Positions 52,648-63,100 of a DNA stretch of 64,000 bases are shown piece after piece. Source of the DNA: Planctomycetota bacterium (GTDB taxonomy: Bacteria; Planctomycetota; Phycisphaerae; Phycisphaerales; UBA5793). Position 1 is the first letter of the stretch. Each line of letters starts with the position of its first letter. The position numbers and the translations under genes were made by a program. The stretch spans positions 930,001-994,000 of the forward strand of contig JABFGK010000002.1 in NCBI GenBank assembly GCA_013112555.1, read 5' to 3'. Below the pieces are notes generated by a model. That model made no database searches and was not told where the DNA came from. It worked only from the letters and a program-made list of their open reading frames with translations.

Positions 52648-53104
52648 TGGTTCCCGGCCTGCGCCGGGATGACGGAGGGGAAGTAGGCCGGATCAACGCT
52701 GTCTTGAGCGGAAGATCCGGCAGGGAAACCGCATGGATCACACTCATCTCCCTGGTTCCCGGCCTGCGCCGGGATGACGGAAGAGGGGGAATGACGCGGT
52801 GGGAAGAGAAGAAGCCCGCGCCCCCGGTGTATTCACCGGGGGCTAATGGGAGGAAAAAAAAGGGGGGGAGGAGACACACACACGCACACGGGTGGTCCTC
52901 GTCGCTGTCACGACTCGTACCAGCAGTGCCACCCATATGGCATGATGCTTGCGCATCATCCCCCCGGCAGAGCCGGGGGCTAACACGAGGAGGGGGGGGA
53001 GAAGATGGATTCCCGCGTGCGCGGGAATGACGACAAGGAGGGGGAAGGCATGCGGCATGACATGATGCTTGCGCATCATCCGCGCAGGCAGAGCCGGGGG
53101 CTAA
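52648..53104 (-). repeat. composite repeat block in reverse orientation
   Basis: All units are reverse complements of the left-hand copies: A at 52648-52673, G at 52679-52742, A at 52753-52778, a variant D-like hairpin at 52821-52846, E at 52891-52934, D at 52942-52983, B at 53006-53031 and D at 53062-53104. Confidence 0.88.
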
Positions 53105-53119
53105 CAGGAGTGTTCTTAC

Positions 53120-53644
53120 TTATGCGGCGTCGAGGAAGCGGTTAATGATGGCATTAACAAACGCAAAGCGCGAGCCGGAGAACACGTTGCTTGTTTGTTC
53201 GGCAGCCTCGCGTCGGGCGCGTTCCAGATCGCCGGAGATCGCCTGGAGCATTTGCGGTGCTTTCGATTCCCATTCCTCCTGGAATACCTGGACGTGCTCG
53301 AGTTCGTCGGCATCGAGCCAGAATCCGCCGCAGCCCTCGCAGCGATCGACAAAGATCCCACTGTCCCCGCAGTAGTTAATAACGCTCATTGGTTGGCTGC
53401 ACTTGGGGCAGTTAATATGTCGTTGCGTTTCGGTGGAGGGGATACCGTGGACGGTGTCGCGGCAGCCGATCTGTTGGCGCATGTCATCGGGGAAGACGGC
53501 TTCGCGTGCTCGGATGACGTGGCCGAGTTCATCGGCGTCGAGGAACTCCCCGCCACAGGCATCACAGGCTTCGATCGTGATGCCCTCGTATTCGAGTTGT
53601 CGGAGCGGATCATGGCAGAGCGGGCAGTGCAGGATATCGGACAT
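53120..53644 (-). CDS. tandem zf-TFIIB domain protein
   Basis: A 174-residue soluble protein with two zinc-binding zf-TFIIB-type units: CPLCHDPL...IEACDACGGEFLDADELGHV and CPKCSQPM...VDRCEGCGGFWLDADELEHV. Each is CxxC...C-x2-C-G-G-F/W-L-D-x-x-E-L, the usual bacterial form, of unknown function. The C-terminal third is helical (ERARREAAEQTSNVF) and ends in a hydrophobic stretch (FAFVNAIINRFLDAA). A GGAGAGAGAGAG tract lies upstream of the ATG. It stands alone between a repeat block and a divergent nitrilase gene. Confidence 0.85.
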   Translation of the reverse strand: MSDILHCPLCHDPLRQLEYEGITIEACDACGGEFLDADELGHVIRAREAVFPDDMRQQIGCRDTVHGIPSTETQRHINCPKCSQPMSVINYCGDSGIFVDRCEGCGGFWLDADELEHVQVFQEEWESKAPQMLQAISGDLERARREAAEQTSNVFSGSRFAFVNAIINRFLDAA

Positions 53645-53889
53645 GGTGACTCTCTCTCTCCTTCACCCCATCGCCTGGTGGGGGCGTACCGATGATTGAC
53701 GGATGTTCGTATCGGTGCGTTGTCGGCATGTGGGCGCAAAAACTTGCGGATAGAGTGCCGGCTTGGCATCAGGCAGGATGGTGTGTGCGGGCTGGGGGGA
53801 GAAGACAGTGCGGAAGCGGGCGTATGGGGGAGAAACAGGGGGGCGAAATGGGGGGGGAGAGGGGCCGCGTTGGTGGGGTATGATTCGGC

Positions 53890-54699
53890 ATGTCATCACT
53901 GATGGTGTATGCCACCCAATTCGACATCGCGTGGGAGGACAAGTCTGCCAATCATCGGCGTGTTGAGGGGCTTCTTGATCTGGCCGACCCGCCGGCGGGA
54001 TCGTTGATTGTCTTGCCGGAGTTGTTTGACGTCGGGTTTTCGATGGACGTGGATCGGATGAGCGAGGAGGCAACGAACGAACAATCAGAGAACTGGTGTT
54101 CGACCATCGCGCGACGGCTCGGTGTGTATGTTCAGGGGGCGTCGATTCGGCAGCGGGATGGGAAAGGGAGCAGGGGGACGAACAATGCCGTTGTGTTTGA
54201 CCCGGCCGGGCATGAAGTGTGCCGGTATGAAAAAGTGTTTCCGTTCAGTGGCAGCAGGGAGACGGAGGCATATCGGGGTGGGCAGCGGCTGGCAACATTT
54301 GATTGGAACGGGATGCGGGTATGCCCGTTGATTTGTTATGACTTGCGGTTTCCCGAGTTGTGGCGGCTGGCAGTGTTGGATCATGGGGTGGAGATGTTCA
54401 CGATCGGGGCCAGTTGGCCGGCGGTGAGACATGGGCACTGGTTGCGGTTGCTGGAAGCGCGTGCGATTGAGAACCAGGCGTGGGTGGTGGGGGTGAATCG
54501 GTGTGGGCAGGATCCGAATCTGGGTTATAAGGGTGGATCGCGGATCATTGATCCGCAGGGGAAGGTGCTGGCGGAAGCGGATGCGCATACGGAGATGATT
54601 CACCATGTGGTGGACCCGTGCGCAGCATCGGCCTGGCGGGGGGCCTTTGCAGCGCTGAAGGATGCGCGGCGGGAGATGTTGGGCGGGCTTCTTGGGTGA
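53890..54699 (+). CDS. carbon-nitrogen hydrolase (nitrilase superfamily, omega-amidase-like)
   Basis: A 269-residue protein with the Glu-Lys-Cys triad of the nitrilase fold: Glu in LIVLPELFDVGFSM, Lys in CRYEKVFPFSG, Cys in VCPLICYDLRFPELWR. The pattern LICYDLRFPELWR and GASWPAVRHGHW suit the omega-amidase/Nit2-like branch, which hydrolyses small amides such as alpha-ketoglutaramate; this sub-assignment is from motif memory. Length is normal. The stop codon lies sixteen bases before a family C repeat. Cytosolic, with no operon partner on the same strand within 270 bases. Confidence 0.9.
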   Translation: MSSLMVYATQFDIAWEDKSANHRRVEGLLDLADPPAGSLIVLPELFDVGFSMDVDRMSEEATNEQSENWCSTIARRLGVYVQGASIRQRDGKGSRGTNNAVVFDPAGHEVCRYEKVFPFSGSRETEAYRGGQRLATFDWNGMRVCPLICYDLRFPELWRLAVLDHGVEMFTIGASWPAVRHGHWLRLLEARAIENQAWVVGVNRCGQDPNLGYKGGSRIIDPQGKVLAEADAHTEMIHHVVDPCAASAWRGAFAALKDARREMLGGLLG

Positions 54700-54715
54700 G
54701 GAAGAGCGCCAATCG

Positions 54716-54926
54716 GGAGATTGGCGATCCGGGGGAACACAAAGCCGCCACCGGTGGTGGCGGTGACGGAGAAGAGAGGATGGATTCCCGCGTGCGCGGG
54801 AATGACGGAAGAGGAGGGGGGGAGATGGATCCCGGCCTGCGCCGGGATGACGGGGAGTGAGTTCAATATGATGTCGCCCGACACGGGTTCTCCCTCGCTG
54901 CGCTCGGGGTAACCCGTGGCACCCGG
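54716..54926 (-). repeat. repeat block in reverse orientation (C, B, A, F)
   Basis: Family C at 54716-54763, B at 54781-54806, A at 54826-54851, F at 54881-54926, all reverse complements of the left-hand orientation. The F copy differs by one base from 32968-33013. Confidence 0.9.
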
Positions 54927-54978
54927 CCGGGGGCTAACAGGGGGAGAGAAGATGAATGCGAATGAGGGATGATTGCCG

Positions 54979-55989
54979 ATGGCGATACTGCGGCGATGTC
55001 AGCATAATCCGATATTAACACGGGAGAATATACCGGCGGTGGAGGGGATGCCGTGGGTGGAGGATGTGAGTTCGGTGTTTAACCCCGGGGCGTTGCGGTG
55101 GCGTGTGCCTGGGACCGGGGAGCAGCGCGATGTGTTGTTATTGCGGGTGCAGACTCGCGGGCGTGAGACGGTGTTGATGGTGGCGGAAGCGGAGGATGCG
55201 AGCGGGGAGCGGTGGACGGTGCGATCGAGTGTGGTGGAGATTGCCGGGATTGAGGATGTGCCGGAGACGGTGTATCACGCGTATGACCCGCGGCTGACGC
55301 AGATCGGCGATGATGTGTTTGTCGTGTTTGCGGGTGACATTGATGGTGCGTGCAAGTTGGGGATGGCACGGACGCGTGATTTTGAGACGTTTGAATTGGT
55401 GACGTTCGGGGGTGAGTTTGAGACGCGCAACGGCGTGCTGTTTCCGGAGAAGGTTGGGGGGCGGTATGTGCGGCTGGAGCGGCCGAACCAGGTGTTGTTG
55501 GACAATGGGGTAACCACAGGGTCGGAGATTGTGCTGTCGGAGTCGGACGATCTGGTGACTTGGGATGTGGTGGGGCCGGTGATGGCAGGGCGGTGGCATT
55601 ACTGGGATGAGATGATCGGGTCGGGGCCGCCGCCTATCAAGACGCGGGAGGGGTGGCTCCATGTGTACCACGGGATCGCTCAGCATTTTGCGAGTTCGAA
55701 TATCTATCAGGCCGGGGTGGTGTTGCTGGATCTGACGGACCCGACGAAGGTGATTGGGCGTGGTCGGAACAACGTGCTGGAGCCGAGGGAGGGATATGAG
55801 TTGACGGGCCAGGTTCCGAACGTGGTGTTCCCGAGCGGGATGATCGTGGACGGGGAGGCTGGTGAGGATGATGGGTGTTATGGGGAGGACTGCGAAGTGC
55901 GGGTGTATTACGGGGCCGCGGACACAGTGGTGGGAATGGCAAGGGGGACGGTGGGTGGATTGTTGGAGGAAGTGAGGCGGGGCGGGTAG
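54979..55989 (+). CDS. glycoside hydrolase family 130 (beta-mannoside phosphorylase-like)
   Basis: 336 residues from the ATG at 54979 (GAGGG nine bases upstream); a TTG two codons earlier is possible. GH130 enzymes phosphorolyse or hydrolyse beta-mannosides. The five-bladed propeller features are seen in RRCQHNPILTRENIPAVEG, VSSVFNPGALRW, YHAYDPRLTQIGDDVFVVFA, GMARTRDFETFELV and RNGVLFPEKVGGRYVRLERP, with GSGPPPIKTREGWLHVYHGI near the end. The Asp of the YDPR segment is a candidate acid. Possible role in mannan use, but no transporter or partner enzyme is adjacent. Confidence 0.9.
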   Translation: MAILRRCQHNPILTRENIPAVEGMPWVEDVSSVFNPGALRWRVPGTGEQRDVLLLRVQTRGRETVLMVAEAEDASGERWTVRSSVVEIAGIEDVPETVYHAYDPRLTQIGDDVFVVFAGDIDGACKLGMARTRDFETFELVTFGGEFETRNGVLFPEKVGGRYVRLERPNQVLLDNGVTTGSEIVLSESDDLVTWDVVGPVMAGRWHYWDEMIGSGPPPIKTREGWLHVYHGIAQHFASSNIYQAGVVLLDLTDPTKVIGRGRNNVLEPREGYELTGQVPNVVFPSGMIVDGEAGEDDGCYGEDCEVRVYYGAADTVVGMARGTVGGLLEEVRRGG

Positions 55990-56091
55990 GCGCGGGTGAG
56001 ATAAGTCAAAAAAAACGGCCGTGGATGGTATTCACCCAGGGCTCGTCTTTTGGTTGATTTGTTGGTAGCCCGCCTGGTGAGGCGGTTGGCA

Positions 56092-56433
56092 TCAGGAGCC
56101 TTCGCCGGGCGTCTCGTCGAGCATTTCGCGCTTGTCTTCGACGTTCTTGAACTCGTCGGCGTCGTCGAGCGAGTCCTTCTTTTCGCTGATGACGGGCCAT
56201 TCGGCAGTGAGTCGCTCGTTGATTTCGACGTAGTCGGCCCACTTCTCGGGAAGGTCCTCTTCGGGGAAGATTGCTTCGGTGGGGCATTCGGGGACGCACA
56301 GGCCGCAGTCAATGCAGACATCGGGATCGATGACGAGGAAGTTGGCTCCTTCGTGGAAGCAGTCGACGGGGCAGACGTCTACGCAGTCGGTGTACTTGCA
56401 CTTGATGCACGGTTCGGCGACGATGTGGGCCAT
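56092..56433 (-). CDS. fdxA: 7Fe ferredoxin
   Basis: A 113-residue ferredoxin carrying one [3Fe-4S] and one [4Fe-4S] cluster. The cysteine pattern [17 protein letters not shown] followed by [16 protein letters not shown] matches the Azotobacter-type FdxA family; the C-terminus ends in an acidic helix as usual for it. It carries electrons in the cytosol. No redox partner is next to it. It is divergent from the alpha-2-macroglobulin gene, the spacer being filled mainly by repeats. Confidence 0.93.
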   Translation of the reverse strand: MAHIVAEPCIKCKYTDCVDVCPVDCFHEGANFLVIDPDVCIDCGLCVPECPTEAIFPEEDLPEKWADYVEINERLTAEWPVISEKKDSLDDADEFKNVEDKREMLDETPGEGS

Positions 56434-57163
56434 CGTTTGTTACTCCATGGTCCTTGCCCATTGCAGAGGCCCGGTTGGTCGGGGGGGGTGCAGTGTCTGG
56501 GCATGTGTTTGGTGTTTGTATCGGCCTGCCCGGTCTTGTCGGCGCAGGCGACACTATACCCGTTTGTGGGTGGTTTTTCATTCGGGGCCGTGGCGGTTGC
56601 AGGGTTTTGCCGGTGTGATGTCGGAAATGCGGCTAATACGGGGGTGTTTGGAGCGTTTTGCCCGATGTGGTGTGGTGCAGCATCGTTGTTTAGTAGTGTG
56701 TGGGGTGAGATGGTGTGAGGAAGAGCGCCAATCGGGAGATTGGCGATCCGGGGGGTCACAGAGCCGCCACCGGTGTTGGCGGTGACGGAGAAGAGAAGAT
56801 GGATTCCCGCGTGCGCGGGAATGACGGAAGGGGAGGGGGATGACGGAGGGGGAGGAGGTGGATCCCGGCCTGCGCCGGGATGACGGAGAAGAGAGGATGG
56901 ATTCCCGCGTGCGCGGGAATGACGGAGGGGGAGGAGATGGATCCCGGCCTGCGCCGGGATGACGGAGGGGGAGAAGGAGGGGAAGCCCTCACCCCCAGCC
57001 CCTCTCCCACGGGGAGAGGGGGGCAGGACACCAGTGGTCCTCGTCGCAGTCGCGACTCGTACCAGCCGTGCCACCCTCGGGGGGCGAGGGGCAACGCATG
57101 ATGCATGCGCATCATCCCCGCCCCACGGGTACATTCACCGGGGGCTAACAGGAGAAGATGGCA
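56434..57163 (-). repeat. ferredoxin-alpha-2-macroglobulin spacer with repeat block in reverse orientation
   Basis: The divergent 730-bp spacer. About 56434-56720 holds no gene, and the ferredoxin promoter is expected there. Then come C at 56725-56782, B at 56800-56825, A at 56859-56884, B at 56898-56923, A at 56938-56963, E at 57034-57076 and a D variant at 57098-57149, all reverse-oriented. The last ends ctaacaggagaagatg, which merges with the start of the next gene. Confidence 0.88.
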
Positions 57164-60100
57164 ATGAATAAGACGACGACAATGAGCGTGATGGCGACTG
57201 TGATCCTCGTGCTGGGCGCGTGCATTCCGACGGCTTGGGCATGGCAGACGGCTGATGAGACTCCGACCGGGCTGGAGGCCGTGCGGGCAGGGTTGCGCTG
57301 GGCGGAGTACGGGCAGGCGGTTGCCGAGGCCAATCGGTATCTTCGTGCCGGGGGTGACGATGCTGCGGAAGTGGCTTATTTGAAGGCGCTTGCGCTGTAT
57401 CGTCATGAGAAGGTTGCGGAGTGTGAGCAGGCTGCACGGTCGTTCGTCGAGCGGTACCCGGATTCGGATTGGTATCGCAAGGGGCGGTATTTGCTGGCCC
57501 GGGCGTTGTCGGATCAGCGGAAGTTTGAGGAGGCAGAGGGAATCTACCAGGAGGAAGCGGATCGGCTGCTGTCGTCGGACCGGAAGAAGGAGATTGCTCA
57601 GATCCTGATTCAGTTTGCAGATGAACTGTCGGCCGAGCCGGGGCCGAATGATCTTGATGCCCCGCCACCTGATTACCGGAAGGCAATTTCGCTGTATTCA
57701 CAGGTGCTGGAGATGGAGATCCCGAGGCCGACGCGTGACATGGCGTTGTACACGGTGGCCGGGTTGCTGACGAAGTCCGGCAGTGCGGGGGAAGCGGTTC
57801 AGAAGTATCGGGAGTATCTGGCGGAGTTTGACCCGACGTGGACGGGTCCGGTCGGCAGTGTGCAGCGGATGCGGGGGCAGTTGAAGGAGAATCCGGAGGC
57901 AGCGGGGCAATGGGTGGTCCAGGCACGGTATGAGTTGGCTGGGGCCCAGTTGAAATCCGGCGATTCGCGATCAGCACGAATGAACCTCGAGGCCCTGCGC
58001 AGTCTGATTGAGTTGATGCTGCACGCAAAAGATGCGCGCGCACGGGCGGTTCAGGATGCAGCCGGGCCGGAAATTGATCTGCCGGGGTATGTGACGGACT
58101 GCGGTTGGCGGGTCGTGCAAACGTACGGGTTGCCGGAGACGGGCGGGGATGCGGCTGAATTGGGGATCAAGGCAGCGCGCGATTTTCTGGCTGTGCACCC
58201 GGATCATCCTCGATCGGTGACGCTGGCCTGGCTGATTGGGGAGTCGTACCGGCATAGGGGGCAGCATGACCGGGCGATTGAGGCGTATGAGCAGTTCATG
58301 GCCGGGGAGGGCTATCGGCTGCCGTCGGGCGATGCTGCATCGGTGAAGTTGGAAGGGTGGGACAAGACGCCGGCAGAGTTGGAGCAGGAGTGGCAGCAGA
58401 AGGCCTTATTCCTCGTGGGGCAGTTGCGGTATGCGCAGCGCCGGTATTCGGATGCGATCAATCAATGGGATCGGTATGTGAATCGGTACCCGAACGGGCC
58501 GGACTGGGCACAGGCACAGCGTCAGATCATTGATGCGAAGTACATGATTGCGCTGACGGCCGTGGCAGAGAAGGAATATGAGGCAGCGCGCGGGCTGTTT
58601 GAGGGCTTCATGGCTGCGTACCCGTTGGACGGCCGGGTGCCCCAGGCAATGTTTACTTTCGGCCAAATGAGCAAGGCGCTGGGGGATGAGGCTGAGGAGC
58701 AAGAAAAGGGGTTGGGAGTCGATTCGTATCGCACGGCGATTGCCGAATGGGGTCGGCTGATCAGCAAGTATCCGGACCGGGACGAATCGAGTCTGGGACT
58801 GTGGCGGACGGGTCGGCTGTATGAAACCGGGCTCGGCGAGTTGGCCACGGCCGTGGAGTGCTATCGGCGTCTGACCTGGGGGCCGTATGCCGAGGCAGCA
58901 CGGCAGCGATTGCGGACATTGACTGAGCAGCGGATGAGCGTGGAGACGGAGCGGACGTTCCGGGCCGATGAGCCGGCGGTCGTGTCGGTGGATGTGCGCA
59001 ATATCAAGGAACTGACGATCCGGCAATACCGACTTGATCCGGAGGCATACTTCCGGAAAACGCATTTGATGGGTGGGGTTGAGGCGTTGGACATTGCGCT
59101 GATCGAGCCGGATGAGGAGTGGACGGTTTCGGTTGAGGGGTATGAAAAGTACAAGGAGATTGAGCAGGCCGTGGAGGTGCCTTTTGAGGACGGCCGGCCG
59201 GGCGTGTGTCTTGTTAACATTTCGGGGGACGATGAGTTTGAGGCCACGACGTTGGTGATTCGGTCTGATCTGGACCTGGTAATTGAGCAGACGCTGGCAG
59301 ATATGCTGGTCTATGTGCAGGACATGCGGCAAACGAAGCCCGCTGCTGATGTTCACGTGTTGGTTTCGGACGGGTCGGAGATCTTCACAGAAGCGTCGAC
59401 GGACGCAGACGGCATTGCCCATATTGCATTTGATGAGGCGCGCATGATTGAGGGGGATGCACGGGTCTTTGTGGAGCGAGACGGGCATATTGCTTCGGGT
59501 ACGATCTGGTGCGGGACATCGCTGGGTGGCGAATCGAACGATTCGGCGGTCGGGTACATTTACACGGATCAGCCGGTCTATCGGCCGGGGCAGGTGGTGC
59601 GCGCACGGGGAATCATCCGGGATGTGAACGAGAAGGGTCAGCGGTACACGCCGGCCGGCAAGACGTATTCTGTGAGTGTGATTGATCCGGCTTCACGACA
59701 GGTTCAACGCCAGGAAGTGACGTTGTCGGAGTTCGGTACGTTTACGTTTGACATGGCACTGGCCGGGGCAGCGCCGATGGGCGGGTATGCTGTTGTTGTG
59801 CAGCCGGCGGACAAGCCTGCGCGGGTATCGTTCCATGGTCGGTTTGAAGTGCAGCAGTACACGGTTCAGAAGATGAAGTTGGCGATTGATCTGGAGCGGC
59901 TTGTCTATCGGCCGGGCGAGACGATTACCGGGACGATTCGGGCCTCATATTACTGGGGCGGGCCGGTGGCGAATCAGGCAATTTCGTACACGTTGCCGGG
60001 CGGGCGTCAGTATGTTGAGCGGACTGATGAGAAGGGAGAGATTTCGATAGAAGTCGAGACGGCCGGGATGGGCGCGGGGGATATGTTGCCGTTTATCGCA

Positions 60101-63100
60101 TCGATTCAAGGCGAGAACGTGCAAGATGGTGTCTATGTCTTTCTGGCTGAGCGGGAGTTTGATCTAACAGTTCGTGCTTCGCAGGACGTTGCGCTGGCAG
60201 GCGAGCCGTTTGACGTGACGGTGCAGGCGGCCACGTTAATACAGGGTGATCCGGTCGGATGTGACGTGACACTGCGCGTATTGCGGACGGTGGAGACACC
60301 GATTGACCCGGTGGTTGAGTCGTTACCCTGGGCCAATTGGCCTCGGTCGAACGCGACGGAGGAAGTGGCACGGTATACCGGTGCCGTGAATGCTGAGACT
60401 GGCACCGGTGTGATCCAGGTGACATTGGCCGAGGGTGGCCACTATCAGTTGCAAGTTGAGTCGGAGGATCGGAACGGGACGCCGGTGAGCGGTGCGGGAG
60501 CCTGTTTTGTCTCGGGTGAATCGGATGATATCAAGTTGCGACTGTTTGCAGAGACGGATACGTTGAAGGTCGGGGAGCAGGTGCGTGTGCGCCTCCATTC
60601 GCGGGTCGAGGGCGAGGCGCTTGCATTGATTACGTTTATTGGTGATGAGGTGATTGCATATCGCGTCGTGCCGTTACGAGCCGGCGACAATGCGATTCCG
60701 ATTGAGGTGGGCGAGGCATTGGCGCCGAACTTCACGTTGCATGTGGCAGTGATGAGCGAGCAGGACTTGTTTACCGCATCGCATTCGTTCACGGTGGAGC
60801 GCGAGTTGCAGGTTGCGGTGCTGCCTGCTGACGATGTGTTGGTTCCCGGTGAGAAGGGGATGGTTGATCTGGTGGTGACGGATCAGGCAGGGAATCCGGT
60901 GGAGGCAGAGTTGAGCCTGTCTGTGGTTGATGAAGCACTCCTGGCCCGATACCCGGAGTTGGTCGGGCGGATCGTTGATGCGTTCAACGAGGATCAGACT
61001 CGGTATGCGATGGTCGATGTGGGCGCGAGCAATGGATTTGCCTACCAGGCAGTGACGCAGAAGGTGATCAAGGCGCTGGTAGAAGAGCAGGAGCGACTGG
61101 CGCGGCATGCAGCCGAGGGCCAACAGATGGAGGAGATGCGGCAGGAGCTGGGTGATGATATAGCGGCTTTTCGGAGTCAATCGCGTGCACGGTTCGCGGA
61201 AGCGCCGGCGGCGGCACAATCAGTGGATTTTCCGTGGCAGGGCGGTCAGCCTCCACAGATGGATATGGATCGGAAGGCCGGCGCCGTGCGGGGGGGATTG
61301 GCCTCGAAGTCGTTGTTTGGTTCAGGTGGGGACGGCGATTCATTGATGCTGTACGAGCAGAGCCTGCTACCAACGAACATTGTTGAGTACCCGGAAGATT
61401 GGCCGGAGTTGTCTGCCGGCTATGCGGGAGTTGCCTTCGGGCTGTCATTGGGGCAGCCGGCGGCCCGGCGGGAGTTTGAGTCGGGCGGCTGGTGGGCATC
61501 GACAATCGTGACGGATGCGGACGGGAAGGCCCGGGTGGAGGTGGCCTGGCCGGAGCGAACGACGGAATGGCGCGTGACGGCCCGGGGTGCGGATCGGGGA
61601 ATGCTGGTCGGCGAGGGGACGAGTTCGGCGATCACGCGGAAGGATCTGTTTGTTGAAATCAAGGCACCGTTGTCTGCCGTCGAAGGGGACACGGTGCAGG
61701 TGCTGGCGCGGGTGCATAACCCGAGCGGGTATGAAGGTGCGGCTGTCGCCCGGCTGGCGGTGACGTCGGGTGCGGGCGAGGATGCCAAGACACTGGTGCA
61801 ACAGGAACAGCGGATTGAGATGGCCGGCGAAGGTGAGCCGGTCGAGGTGCTGTTCGGTGGATTCTCGTTGCCGGCGGTCGGGGCGCGGGGCAGTGTGCAG
61901 TTGACGGTCTCGGTGGTGACGGATGCGGCGGACGGACCGAGCGATGCACTGACGCGCTGGATGCTGGTCGAGCCGTGGGGAATGGAGTATGTGGCCACAC
62001 GCGGCGGGACGGCTGAGGGTGATGTGTCGGTGGGGGTGCAGTTGCCGGGCAAGCCGAAGTATGATTCGGTATGGATGAACATCATGGTCGGGCCGACGCT
62101 GGAGCAGTCGATTCTTGATCTGGCATTGCGTGCCTGGCCTGTTGCTCGCTTTGAGGGGCGTGGCGGTTTGATCCCGACGCACCCGAGTGTGGAGTTGCTC
62201 GCGTCGGCCAGTGGGCTGGCGTATGCCAAGAAGACCGGGTCGAACGAAACGGATCGGATGATGCTGCTGGAGCGATCGCGTGCATTGGCAGGGTCGCTCG
62301 TCGTGCAGCAGGAAGGGGATGGCGGCTGGGCTGCGATCTCGGATACGGGTTCGGACTGGATGACGACGGCGATGAGTTATTGGGGATTGTCGCTGGCCCA
62401 GGCAAACGGTGTGCAGGTGGCTGAATCGGTATTGATCAGTGCTGAGCAGTGGTTGCGGAAGAAGTATCAGTCGATGCCTGCTTCTGATTTCCTGGTACGG
62501 CCGGTCGTGCTGCATGCGTTGTCGGTGCGGAAAAAGGCTGATTTTGAATGGGCCAACAGCATGTACCGTCAGCGGAACGCGCTCGACTCGTTGCCGTTGG
62601 CATACACGGCGCTGACGATGGCGAATCTGGATCGGCCTGAGTTGGCAAAGGAGTTGATGACGGTTCTTGAGGGGAAGGCGAAGCGTGAGCGGGCTGCTGA
62701 TGAATCCGGGAGTATTGGATGGCATTGTTCGTGGCGCTCGGATGTCCGGCAGGGTCTGACGAACTGGTATGACCAGGACACGGTGGTCACGGCGATCGCG
62801 CTGATGGCGTATACACAGATCAGCCCGGGCTCGGATCGGGCGGATGAGGCGGCTGCATACCTGATGGATCGGGCTGGTTTGAGCGGGTGTCGGCCGGTCT
62901 GGGGTCGGGGATTCGTGGTGGCCGGCCTGGCAGCGCATTACGGCGTGGGCGAGCCGTCGGCAGCCGACTACCAGATTGCGGTGACGGTCAACGGCAAGGC
63001 AGTCGGGACGATTGACAATCGGCGCGGGCGGGACGTGGACCCGTTGACGATCTTTGAGGTTCCGGCTGACATGCTGCGTGCCGATCGGGGCAACGTGGTG

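Noticed and set aside
52527..53030. Reading frames in both directions across the 52.6-53.0 kb repeat block
   Set aside because: They consist of translated hairpin repeats and share residues with similar false frames at other repeat blocks.
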